From: 3107 sp965216225
GTDB taxonomy: Bacteria > Pseudomonadota > Alphaproteobacteria > Rhodobacterales > Rhodobacteraceae
Reading direction: 5' to 3'
Length of the DNA: 64,000 nucleotides
Assembly (NCBI GenBank): GCA_965216225.1
Contig: CBDCFF010000033.1
Span: 124,001 to 188,000, forward strand
Below the pieces are notes generated by a model. It had not been told where the DNA came from. It saw only the letters and a list, made by a program, of their open reading frames with translations, and searched no databases. This document shows, piece by piece, positions 44,669-56,800 of this stretch. Position numbers and translations under genes: made by a program. Each line of letters opens with the position of its first letter. Positions within the stretch are counted from its first letter, which is position 1.

Positions 44669-45595
44669 ATGAATTCAACGCACTGCATATTGATTGGCGC
44701 CCCGGTGGACAGCGGCAAGCGCCGTCAGGGCTGCCTCATGGGGCCGGATGCCTATCGCACCGCCGGGATTGCCGAAAGCATAAGGATGCTGGGCCACGGT
44801 GTCGAGGACATGGGCAATATTGCGCCCGCGCGGATCGGGCCTGTTGCCGCCCCGAAGGATTCCGTCCACGCAATGGCGCAAACCGTTGCCTGGACGGATG
44901 CGCTGATGCGCGCCGCGCAAACGGCGGCGGCGCGTGGATTTCCGGTTTTTCTGGGCGGTGATCATTCGCTGTCGCTGGGTTCCGTCGCCGGTATGGCCGC
45001 CCACGCGGCGCAGGCGGGGCGGCCGCTCTTTGTTCTATGGCTGGATGCCCATACCGACTATCACACGCCGCTTACCTCCGGTTCCGGCAATCTGCATGGA
45101 ACCCCGTTGGGCTATGTGACCGGGCGTGAAGGATTTGAAGGCTTTCCGGCCTTGCCCGCAACCGTGCCCACCGGGAATGTCTGCCTGATGGGCCTGCGAT
45201 CCGTCGATCGGGAAGAGAACGAGGCGTTGCAGGGCACGGACATGTTCGCCGTCGATATGCGCGCGATTGATGAAAACGGCATCGCTGCGCCCTTGCGCAC
45301 CTTTCTCGGGCGCGTGGCGGCGGCAGGCGGGATGCTTCATGTCTCGCTCGATGTCGATTTCCTCGACCCCTCGTTCGCGCTGGCGGTGGGCACCACCGTA
45401 CCGGGCGGCGCAACCTTGCGAGAGGCGCATCTGGTCATGGAGCTTTTGCATGACAGCGGTCTTGTCGCCTCGCTGGACCTGGTGGAACTCAACCCCTTTC
45501 TGGATGAACGCGGGCGCACTGCGCAGGTCATGGTCGATCTGACGGCCTCGTTGCTGGGGCGTCGCGTCTTCGACCGCCCGACCCGGACTTTCTAG
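44669..45595 (+). CDS. rocF: arginase
   Basis: 308 residues of the ureohydrolase family. Mn ligands are His99 (FLGGDHSLSLG), Asp126, His128 and Asp130 (WLDAHTDYHTP), and the Asp pair in VSLDVDFLDPSFALAVGTTV. The Glu near the end is in SLDLVELNPFLDERGRTAQV. DYHTP with a nearby SGSGNLHG fits arginase rather than agmatinase. It hydrolyses arginine to ornithine and urea. A GGAG site precedes the ATG. 13 bp before ornithine cyclodeaminase: one operon. Confidence 0.93.
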   Translation: MNSTHCILIGAPVDSGKRRQGCLMGPDAYRTAGIAESIRMLGHGVEDMGNIAPARIGPVAAPKDSVHAMAQTVAWTDALMRAAQTAAARGFPVFLGGDHSLSLGSVAGMAAHAAQAGRPLFVLWLDAHTDYHTPLTSGSGNLHGTPLGYVTGREGFEGFPALPATVPTGNVCLMGLRSVDREENEALQGTDMFAVDMRAIDENGIAAPLRTFLGRVAAAGGMLHVSLDVDFLDPSFALAVGTTVPGGATLREAHLVMELLHDSGLVASLDLVELNPFLDERGRTAQVMVDLTASLLGRRVFDRPTRTF

Positions 45596-45608
45596 CCAGG
45601 ATAACGCC

Positions 45609-46667
45609 ATGACCTCGCCTGCCCCTGCCCCCTCGATGCTTGCCCTGGTCCCGTTTGTCAGCGTCGCCGGCATGATGAAGCTGGTGCATCACATTGGCAT
45701 CGAAACCATGCTGACCGACATGGCGGACTGTATCGAGGAGGATTTCCGCCGTTGGGAACTTTTCGACAAGACCCCGCGCGTCGCCAGCCATTCGCGCGAC
45801 GGGGTGATCGAACTGATGCCCACATCCGACGGAGAGGTCTATGGCTTCAAATACGTGAATGGCCACCCCGGGAACACGAAAGAGGGCCTTCAGACCGTCA
45901 CCGCCTTTGGATTGCTTGCAACGGTCGATACCGGGTATCCGGTAATGCTGTCGGAAATGACCGTGCTGACCGCGCTGCGCACCGCCGCGACATCGGCAAT
46001 GGTGGCGCGGCATCTTGCGCCGAAGAATGCGCGCTGCATGGCCATGATCGGCAACGGCGCGCAGTCGGAATTTCAGGCCCTTGCCATGCGGGCCATCTGT
46101 GGCGTCGATCAGCTGCGCCTTTACGATATTGACAGCGCCGCCACCCGGAAACTTGTGAATAACCTCGAAGGATCGGGATTCATCCTGGAGCCATGCAGCA
46201 CGTCCGAGGAGGCCATCAAAGGCGCCGGGATCATCACGACCTGCACGGCGGACAAGCAATGCGCGACCATTCTGACCGACAACATGGTGGGCGAGGGCGT
46301 GCATATAAATGCGATTGGCGGCGATTGTCCCGGCAAGACCGAACTTCACAGGGATATTCTGCTGCGTTCGGATGTCTTCGTGGAATACCGGCCCCAGACC
46401 CGGATCGAGGGCGAAATTCAGCAGATGCCCGAAGATTTCCCGGTCACCGAGATGTGGGAAGTGATCAACGGCGCCAGAACAGGCCGCACAAACGAGCGTC
46501 AGATCACGCTGTTTGACGGGGTTGGTTTCGCAATCGAGGATTTCTCGGCTTTGCGCTATGTCCGGGATCGCCTGCGCGATACCGGGCTGTATCAGGATCT
46601 GGACATGATCGCGGACCCCGATGACCCGCGAGACCTGTTCGGCATGGTGCAGCGCGCCAGGGGGTAG
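45609..46667 (+). CDS. ocd: ornithine cyclodeaminase
   Basis: 352 residues of the ornithine cyclodeaminase/mu-crystallin family. VSVAGMMKLVHHIGIETMLT, YGFKYVNGHPGNTKEGLQTV (substrate Lys/Asn loop), nucleotide-binding AMIGNGAQSEFQALAMRAIC and GIITTCTADKQCATILTDNM, then INAIGGDCPGKTELHRDILL with the catalytic Asp. Converts ornithine to proline plus ammonia with bound NAD. Completes the arginine-to-proline route with the upstream arginase. AGGA lies ahead of the ATG. Confidence 0.95.
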   Translation: MTSPAPAPSMLALVPFVSVAGMMKLVHHIGIETMLTDMADCIEEDFRRWELFDKTPRVASHSRDGVIELMPTSDGEVYGFKYVNGHPGNTKEGLQTVTAFGLLATVDTGYPVMLSEMTVLTALRTAATSAMVARHLAPKNARCMAMIGNGAQSEFQALAMRAICGVDQLRLYDIDSAATRKLVNNLEGSGFILEPCSTSEEAIKGAGIITTCTADKQCATILTDNMVGEGVHINAIGGDCPGKTELHRDILLRSDVFVEYRPQTRIEGEIQQMPEDFPVTEMWEVINGARTGRTNERQITLFDGVGFAIEDFSALRYVRDRLRDTGLYQDLDMIADPDDPRDLFGMVQRARG

Positions 46668-46868
46668 ATGTATCGAAAGCGCTCGGTGGAGCGTGAACTC
46701 ACCCACGAGGTTGCGCCACTCGAAGAGTTTCGGCAGGTCCGAGGCCAGATCGTATTCCTGCCAGATGCAACTGTTCAGGACATGGGGGTAATCTGGCATG
46801 TGATGGAACATTTCCGCTGTGGTCGGGCCGTAGCCCCTCGGCATCAGTTCGGTTTCCGACATTTTCAT
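46668..46868 (-). pseudogene. usg: Usg-family protein, degenerate C-terminus
   Basis: From ATG 46868 (AGGTGA site upstream): MKMSETELMPRGYGPTTAEM, then FHHMPDYPHVLNSCIWQEYD, LASDLPKLF. This is a clear Usg N-terminus. After LPKLFE the family pattern (a short segment then LHSVRYTH) is lost by shift or deletion. The frame continues through the convergent ornithine cyclodeaminase gene with no plausible end. Usg proteins of alphaproteobacteria have unknown function. Confidence 0.65.
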
Positions 46869-46988
46869 GCTTCACCTGCATTGTCGTTGTCATTATCCCG
46901 CAGCTTGCCATGAATCTTTTAGTTTTCAATCAAAACAACCTGTTATCTGATCGTGAACAAATCATTGGTGGCGAATCCGCCTCACCCA

Positions 46989-47018
46989 TTGCACACACCA
47001 TCTGCCCTCCAGTATAGT
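46989..47018 (+). promoter_or_regulatory. probable gyrA promoter
   Basis: TTGCAC (46989-46994) and TATAGT (47013-47018) with 18 bp between, 45 bp upstream of the gyrA GTG. A good sigma-70 match. Confidence 0.55.
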
Positions 47019-47062
47019 CCCGACAACAAGATGCAGTCGATCCGGCGGGGGCGGTAGAATAC

Positions 47063-49807
<2,745 letters not shown>

Positions 49808-49882
49808 AACGCCTTTCCGGGCCAAGGATCGGGAAGGAAGGGCGGAATACCCGCTTTTCATGCCCGCCCACATCAGGACTGA

Positions 49883-51229
49883 ATGCAGATCATGACGAAG
49901 ACACTGCATATCATCGGCGGCGGCATGGCCGGGTCGGAAGCTGCCTGGCAGGCCGCGGAACGGGGCGTTCGGGTCGTAATCCACGAAATGCGCCCCGAGG
50001 TCGGCACCTTCGCGCACCAAACCGGCAATCTGGCCGAGATGGTTTGCTCCAATTCCTTCCGGTCCGACGACCACGAAGGCAATGCGGTCGGGCTTTTGCA
50101 CTGGGAAATGCGCGCGGCGGGCAGCCTGATCATGGAAATGGCGGATCGCCACGCCCTGCCCGCCGGTTCCGCGCTTGCGGTTGATCGCGAACCCTTCGCC
50201 GCAGATGTGACAGCCCGCCTCGGCAATCATCCGAACATTCGGATGGAAACCGGTGAAATCGCCGAATTGCCGTCAGAGGGTCACTGGATCGTTGCCACCG
50301 GTCCGCTGACCTCCGGCGCCTTGGGCGAATCAATCCGCGCCCGCACCGGTGCGGAAAACCTTGCCTTTTTCGATGCCATCGCGCCCATCGTCCACGCCGA
50401 TACAATCGACATGTCCAGGGCCTGGATGCAATCCCGCTATGACAAGGGCGCGACGGAGGAAGAGCGCCGGGCCTATCTGAACTGCCCGATGGATCGAGAT
50501 CAGTACGAAACCTTCATCGACGCCCTGTTGGCCGCCGACAAGACAGAGTTTCACGAAGGTGAAACCGCCGGGTATTTTGACGGCTGCCTGCCCATCGAAG
50601 TGATGGCGGAGCGGGGCCGCAAGACGCTGCGCCACGGCCCGATGAAGCCGGTGGGCCTGACAAACCCGCACCGGCCGGAGGTAAAGCCCCATGCCGTCGT
50701 CCAACTGCGGCGGGACAACGCGCTTGGCACATTATACAATATCGTCGGCTTTCAGACAAAGATGAAATATGGTTCGCAAGCCCACGTTTTCCGTATGATT
50801 CCAGGTCTTGAGAATGCTTCTTTCGCACGTCTGGGCGGCATTCATCGCAATACGTTCATCAACTCTCCCGAATTGCTCGACGATCAGATGCGCCTGAAGT
50901 CCCAACCCAATATCCGCTTTGCCGGACAAATCACCGGGGTAGAGGGGTATGTGGAATCTGCTGCGATGGGGCTTCTTGCCGGTCGGCTGGCGGCAGCGGA
51001 ACTTTCCGGGCAAACAATGGCCCCGCCGCCGCAGGTCACGGCCATGGGGGCGCTTGTGCATCACATCACCGGTGGAGCCGACGCAAAGAGCTTTCAGCCG
51101 ATGAACGTGAATTTCGGCCTGTTTCCGCCGATAGCGGCAAAAGGCGGGCGCCGCAATCGCGCATCGCGTTACAGGGCCTATACCGACCGGGCCAAGGAAA
51201 CTTGGCAATCATGGCTGGACGGGAACTGA
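49883..51229 (+). CDS. trmFO: folate-dependent tRNA (uracil-54-C5) methyltransferase
   Basis: 448 residues. FAD fold HIIGGGMAGSEAAWQAAERG, then LAEMVCSNSFRSDDHEGNAV with the catalytic Cys region, YFDGCLPIEVMAERGRKTLR with the second Cys, and GFQTKMKYGSQAHVFRMIPG and NVNFGLFPPIAAKGGRRNRA near the C-terminus. It makes ribothymidine-54 in tRNA using methylenetetrahydrofolate and FADH2. ATG 49883 is preferred for the AGGA site; ATG 49892 is an alternative. Overlaps the next gene (TGATG). Confidence 0.96.
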   Translation: MQIMTKTLHIIGGGMAGSEAAWQAAERGVRVVIHEMRPEVGTFAHQTGNLAEMVCSNSFRSDDHEGNAVGLLHWEMRAAGSLIMEMADRHALPAGSALAVDREPFAADVTARLGNHPNIRMETGEIAELPSEGHWIVATGPLTSGALGESIRARTGAENLAFFDAIAPIVHADTIDMSRAWMQSRYDKGATEEERRAYLNCPMDRDQYETFIDALLAADKTEFHEGETAGYFDGCLPIEVMAERGRKTLRHGPMKPVGLTNPHRPEVKPHAVVQLRRDNALGTLYNIVGFQTKMKYGSQAHVFRMIPGLENASFARLGGIHRNTFINSPELLDDQMRLKSQPNIRFAGQITGVEGYVESAAMGLLAGRLAAAELSGQTMAPPPQVTAMGALVHHITGGADAKSFQPMNVNFGLFPPIAAKGGRRNRASRYRAYTDRAKETWQSWLDGN

Positions 51230-51867
51230 TGTCTTTGTGTATCCTGCACGGCATGTCGGAAAAATTCCTGGAAAACGCATACGGGCTGGAGACGCCGGAA
51301 AAGACCAGGGAATTCTACGACGCCTGGTCGGGAAGCTATGATGAGGACGTTGCCGAAGCGGGCTATGCCACGCCGGAACGGCTGTCGGCGGCACTGGCGA
51401 AATTCACCGATCTTTCCAGGCCGGTTCTGGACTTCGGATGCGGAACCGGTCTCAGCGGGGCTGCGCTCCGGGAACAGCGCTTTCAAACCATAGACGGGAT
51501 GGATGCGTCGTCGGAGATGCTGGAACGCGCCCACGAACGGGGTATCTACAGAAACCTGACTTTCATCAGCAACCCCAAGCAGCCGCCGCCCATAGAAACC
51601 GGCGTCTACGGCGCCATTGTCGCCTGCGGGGTCATCGGCTCCGGCGCGGCCCCCCTGCCGGTGTTTGACGCATTGATGTCGGTTCTTGCTTCGAAAGGGT
51701 TCATCGCCTTTTCCTTCAATGATCACACATTGAAAGACCGGTCTTTTGAAGGCAGGATAAACGACTACATTGATACGGCAGCCGCGCGTCTGCGGTTTTG
51801 GGAATATGGCCCCCACCTGCCGGGGATCCATATGAAGTCCATGGTCTATGTGCTGGAGAAGGCGTGA
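51229..51867 (+). CDS. class I SAM-dependent methyltransferase
   Basis: 212 residues (or 204 from the in-frame ATG at 51253). The SAM-binding motif I is PVLDFGCGTGLSGAALRE, followed by IDGMDASSEMLERAHERG (motif II acidic residue) and YGAIVACGVIGSGAAPLPVF. N-terminal YDAWSGSYDEDVAEAGYATP is the usual cap of small-molecule methyltransferases. The substrate is not deducible. Overlaps trmFO at its start and gluQ at its end, so it is inside a translationally coupled cluster. Confidence 0.88.
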   Translation: MSLCILHGMSEKFLENAYGLETPEKTREFYDAWSGSYDEDVAEAGYATPERLSAALAKFTDLSRPVLDFGCGTGLSGAALREQRFQTIDGMDASSEMLERAHERGIYRNLTFISNPKQPPPIETGVYGAIVACGVIGSGAAPLPVFDALMSVLASKGFIAFSFNDHTLKDRSFEGRINDYIDTAAARLRFWEYGPHLPGIHMKSMVYVLEKA

Positions 51868-52802
51868 CATTCCGAACCAGGTTTGCGCCGTCGCCAACCG
51901 GTTGTCTGCATCTTGGCCACGCCTATTCCGCCCTCGTCACCTTCGATCTGGCGCGGCAGCGTGGCGGCCGGTTTCTTCTGCGTATCGAGGACACCGACCA
52001 GAGCCGTTGCCGACCTGAATACGAAGAGGCCATCGTCAGCGATCTTCGGTGGCTGGGTATCGAATGGGACGGCGCGATATTGCGTCAATCCGAACGGGTT
52101 GCCCATTACATCAGGGTGCTGGGCCAACTCGGCAGGCGGGGGCTGGTTTTTCCGTGCAACTGTAATCGCCGCACGATTCGCGCCGCCCTCTCGGCCCCGC
52201 AGGAGGGCGCGCCGGTCGAGGGGCCGGACGGGCCGGTTTACCCCGGCGCCTGCCGCGACCGGAGCATTGATGAGCGAGGGCCACAGGACGCGCTGCGTTT
52301 GCACATGCGAAACGCCGTTTCCGCCCTGGGAGAGATTCCTGACTTCCGGGAATGCGGACCCTTCGAGCCGGGCGCGGTCAGGACCACGCGCGCGTATCTG
52401 ATTCACGATGTCGGCGACGTGGTTCTGGGCCGCCGGGAGGCCGGGCAGATTGCCTATCACCTTGCCTCTGTCGTCGATGACGCGCATCAGGAAATCACAC
52501 ATGTGGTGCGCGGGCGCGATCTTTTTCGGGCGACAGCAATCCATGTCACGCTGCAAGCCCTGCTTGGCTATCCGACACCCCGGTATCATCATCATGACCT
52601 GATCCGGGACGAGACGGGCAAGCGCCTTGCCAAACGCGACGATGCCCGCGCAATTCGCAAATACCGGGCAGAGGGCTACAGCCCGAACGACATCCGAAGA
52701 ATGGTCGGGCTTCAGGCGGTATCAGTGGCCGGAAAACCCGCCCGGCGGCGGCGCCACTTCCCTGTCGGGACCAACCGAAAGGAAAGCCCCCGCCAGGATT
52801 GA
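51864..52802 (+). CDS. gluQ: glutamyl-Q tRNA(Asp) synthetase
   Basis: 312 residues from GTG 51864, overlapping the preceding stop. RTRFAPSPTGCLHLGHAYSA carries the HIGH-type motif (HLGH), RIEDTDQSRCRPEYEEAIVS follows, and KRLAKRDDARAIRK replaces KMSKS. Zinc ligands are suggested by CNCNRR and YPGACRD. No anticodon-binding domain is present, which separates it from GltX. It glutamylates queuosine in tRNA-Asp. The last codons overlap the original rpoC terminator on the other strand. Confidence 0.93.
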   Translation: MTFRTRFAPSPTGCLHLGHAYSALVTFDLARQRGGRFLLRIEDTDQSRCRPEYEEAIVSDLRWLGIEWDGAILRQSERVAHYIRVLGQLGRRGLVFPCNCNRRTIRAALSAPQEGAPVEGPDGPVYPGACRDRSIDERGPQDALRLHMRNAVSALGEIPDFRECGPFEPGAVRTTRAYLIHDVGDVVLGRREAGQIAYHLASVVDDAHQEITHVVRGRDLFRATAIHVTLQALLGYPTPRYHHHDLIRDETGKRLAKRDDARAIRKYRAEGYSPNDIRRMVGLQAVSVAGKPARRRRHFPVGTNRKESPRQD

Positions 52803-52807
52803 CGGGG
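52777..52807 (-). terminator. probable original terminator of the rpoBC operon
   Basis: Read on the minus strand, CCCCG (52807-52803), a 10-nt loop and CGGGG (52792-52788) are followed by CTTTCCTTTC. The hairpin lies under the end of gluQ. It would sit 30 bp after the rpoC stop if the IS630 copy were absent; it is now about 1.08 kb away. Confidence 0.5.
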
Positions 52808-52838
52808 TCTCTGTGCTGTGTGCCGGCAGGCCGGCCTA

Positions 52839-53883
52839 GAGTCCTTCACATTTTGACTGAAGCATAGCCTGTGTTTTCGAGGTAGTTTTGGCATTCCTGT
52901 TGTGTGATTGATCCGACGAGGCGTCCAACGTATCGCCAGGCCTCTTCACTGGTTCGTTTCCGAGCCATCCGCATCCAGTGTTTGATCTTGGCGAATGTCT
53001 GCTCGATCGGGTTCAGGTCTGGCGAGTATGGTGGCAGGAACCACACCCGCGCGCCTGCCGCCTTGATGGCATCGCGCACGGCTTTCGATTTATGGCAGCC
53101 GAGGTTGTCCATGATGACGATATCGCCGGGCTTCAGTGCAGGGACAAGCAGTTGATCGATATAGGCACGGAAGGACTGCCCGTTGATCGGGCCGTCAAAG
53201 ACACAGGGCGCCGTCAATTGATCGCAGCGCAAGGCAGCAATGAACGTCATGGTGTTCCAGTGGCCATGGGGCGCAAAGCCGTGCAGGCGTTTGCCTTTTG
53301 GTCCCCAGCCGCGCAGCGGAGCCATGTTGGTCTTGATCCAGGTTTCATCAATGAAGACCAGCTTGCGCGGATCGAGTTGACGCATGACCCCCTTCCAGCG
53401 CTTTCGCCGGCGGGCCACATCGGCTCGGGCCCGCTCAAGGGCGAGCAGTGTTTTTTTTTGAAGCTCAGCCCCTCGCGGCGCATGAAGTGCCAGACCGCAT
53501 TGTGGGACACCTTGACGCCCCGCTTCGCCAGCATGTCTTTCAGACCATGCAGCGTCAGGTGCGGCGTGCGGTTGATCTGCTCCAGGATAAAATCACGGTG
53601 GGGTTCAAGGATAATCCTGCGGTGGCCACCCATCTTGCCAGGCGCCACGCTGCCAGTCTCGCGATATCGCTGGCGCCACTTGATCACCGAAGAAACAGCC
53701 ACCGAGAAACGGGCAGCCACAACACGTGCCGTCTCGCCGGAAACAACAGCTGCTACTGCACGCTCCCGAAGATCATTCGAATAGGGTTTTACCATGCATG
53801 CCGGCCTCCAGTCCCGGCACGCAGTTTGAATCACAATTCAACGAAAAACGGAACCCGAGATTCAAACAAATGATGAACCGCTC
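52839..53883 (-). mobile_element. IS630-family element, copy 2, inserted in the rpoC stop codon
   Basis: Same element as 36323-37362, with TA at 52837-52838 and 53884-53885 inside CTAG. The right-hand TA forms the first two bases of the rpoC stop codon TAG, and the G comes from the element tip. Confidence 0.88.
52846..53795 (-). pseudogene. IS630-family transposase, copy 2 (A9 run shifts frame)
   Basis: From ATG 53795: MVKPYSNDLRERAVAAVVSG, SVAVSSVIKWRQRYRETGSV, then REGLSFKKK. Here an A9 run at 53451-53459 (A7 in copy 1) takes the ribosome out of frame. The catalytic part in the other frame is intact: ARRRKRWKGVMRQLDPRKLV, FIDETWIKTNMAPLRGWGPK (Asp), GDIVIMDNLGCHKSKAVRDA (Asp), YSPDLNPIEQTFAKIKHWMR (Glu), ending NTGYASVKM. 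Slippage on A9 could restore full-length protein, so activity cannot be excluded. Confidence 0.88.
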
Positions 53884-56800
53884 TAGTCGCCCCGGCCCCC
53901 GAACGTATCCGCAAACCCGCTGTCGATGGCATGGTCGTCGATGATATGGTCGTCCGGTGCGGCCAGCGCTGCGGCTGCGGCTGCGGCGGCCTTTTCACGG
54001 CGGGCTTCAATCACCACATTGTCGCGTTCCTGGGCGATCCGGCGCACCCGCTGCGTGGCCCCGCCCGTCCCTGCCGGGATCAGTCGGCCGACGATGACGT
54101 TTTCCTTCAGCCCCACCAGCTTGTCCCTCTTGCCCTGAACCGCGGCCTCGGTCAGAACGCGGGTGGTTTCCTGGAAGGACGCCGCCGAGATGAAGGAACG
54201 GGTCTGAAGGCTCGCCTTGGTGATGCCCAACAGGATCGGCTCCCCCCGGGCGGGCCGCTGACCCCTGGCCTCTGCCTTCTCGTTCGCCGTGTCGAACTCG
54301 ATCTTGTCGATATGCTCGCCTTTCAGAAGCGTGGTGTCGCCGCTGTCCTGTATCTCCCATTTCTGCAACATCTGGCGCACGATGACCTCGATATGCTTGT
54401 CGTTGATCTTCACGCCCTGAAGGCGATAGACCTCCTGCACCTCATTGATCATGTAATCGGCCAGCGCCTCGACGCCCAGGATCGACAGGATGTCGTGCGG
54501 GGCCGGGTTGCCATCCATGATGTAGTCGCCCTTGCGGACGAAATCGCCCTCGGCCACCGGGATGTGCTTGCCCTTCGGCACCATGTATTCGACGGGGTCG
54601 TGGCTTTCGTCCGCCGGTTCGATGGCGATCCGGCGCTTGTTCTTGTAGTCGCGGCCAAAGCGCACGTAACCATCGGTTTCGGCGATGATCGCGTGATCCT
54701 TCGGACGACGCGCCTCAAAAAGTTCGGCCACCCGCGGCAGACCGCCGGTGATGTCCTTTGTCTTGGCGCCTTCGCGCGGGATACGGGCAACCACGTCTCC
54801 GGCGCTGATCTCCTGCCCGTCCTCGACCGACAGGATCGCAGCCACCGACATTGCATAGGTGACGGGGTTTCCGGCCTCGTTGCGGACCGGCTCTCCATCC
54901 TCGCCCATGATGATGATTTCCGGCTTCAGGTCGTTGCCTTTCGGCGCGGTGCGCCAATCGACGACGATTTTCTGGGTCATGCCGGTGGCATCGTCGGTTT
55001 CCTCGCGCACGGCCACGCCCGAAGCCAGATCGACGAATTTCGCGATCCCGGATTTCTCGGCGATGATCGGCTGGGTATATGGATCCCACTCGAACAGCCT
55101 GTCGCCCCGTTTCACATCCTGGCCGTCCCCCACATGAATCCTGGAGCCGTAGCCCACCTTGTGCGCCGCACGTTCCTGACCGTTCTCGTCAACGATCGCG
55201 ATATGCATGTTGCGGCTCATGGCCACCAGTTCGCCCGCCACATTTTTCAGCACGACGGCATCGCGGAATTCGGTCCTGCCTTCCTGGCTGGCCTCCTGAA
55301 AGGATTGCTGTCCGGACGATTGGGCGACGCCACCGATGTGGAAGGTCCGCATCGTCAACTGGGTGCCGGGTTCCCCGATCGACTGGGCGGCGATTATGCC
55401 GACGGCCTCACCGGTGTTGACCATGGTGCCGCGCGCAAGGTCGCGGCCATAGCACATGGCGCAGACGCCTTCCCCGGCCTCACAGGTCAGCGGGCTGCGT
55501 ATGCGCATGTTGACAACGCCTGCCGCCTCGATCGCGTCAGCGGTGCGTTCGTCGATCAGTTCACCGGCCTTGACCAGCACTTCGTCAGAGACCGGCGCCA
55601 GCACGTCATCCGCCGCAACACGGCCCAGAATGCGCTCGGCGAGGGACGAGACAACCTCGCCATCATTGATCGCCGCCTGCGCGCTGATCGCGCGGTCGGT
55701 GCCGCAATCGCGTTCACGAATGATGCAATCCTGCGCCACATCCACCAGACGGCGGGTCAGGTAGCCGGAGTTCGCGGTCTTCAGGGCCGTATCCGACAAG
55801 CCTTTCCGGGCGCCGTGGGTCGAGTTGAAGTATTCAAGAACGGTCAGACCTTCCTTGAAGTTCGAGATGATTGGCGTCTCGATGATTTCGCCCGACGGTT
55901 TGGCCATCAGTCCCCGCATACCGCCCAACTGCTTCATCTGGGTGACAGAGCCCCGCGCCCCGGAATGGGCCATCATGTAGACGGAATTCGGCTCTTTCCC
56001 GGCGCCGTCCTCATCCTGACCGGTATCCGAAATCGTGCCCATCATCGCGTCGGTGACCTTGTCGTTACACTTCGACCAGGCGTCGATCACCTTGTTGTAT
56101 TTCTCGCCCTGGGTGATCAGGCCATCCATGTACTGCTGTTCGAACCCTTTCACCTGCTCGCGGGTGTCGGCGACAATCGCCCATTTGGTGTCGGGGATCA
56201 CCATATCGTCCTTGCCGAACGAAATCCCGGCCTTGAACGCCTCGCGGAAACCGGTCGCCATGATCTGGTCGCAGAAGATGACGGACTCTTTCTGGCCGCA
56301 ATGGCGGTAAACGGTGTCGATGACCTGCTGCACCTCTTTCTTGCGCAGCAGACGGTTCATCAGATCGAACGGCGTTTTCACGTTCTGCGGCAGAAGCGCG
56401 CCCAGACGCACACGGCCCGGCGTGGTCTTGAGCCGCTTCGCCACCTCATTGCCTTCTTCGTCAATCTGCGGGATGCGCGCGGTGATCATGGCGTGCAGAT
56501 GCACTTCGCCCGCGTCCAGCGCATGTTGAACCTCATCGGCATCGGCAAAGATCATGCCTTCGCCCTTCATGCCCCTGCGTTCCATGGAAAGGTAGTAAAG
56601 CCCCAGCACCATGTCCTGCGACGGCACGATGATCGGCGCACCGTTGGCCGGCGACAGAACGTTGTTGGTGGACATCATCAGAACCCGGGCTTCCAGCTGG
56701 GCCTCCAGGCTTAGCGGAACGTGGACAGCCATCTGGTCTCCATCGAAATCGGCATTGAAGGCCGAACAGACCAGCGGGTGCAACTGAATCGCCTTGCCTT

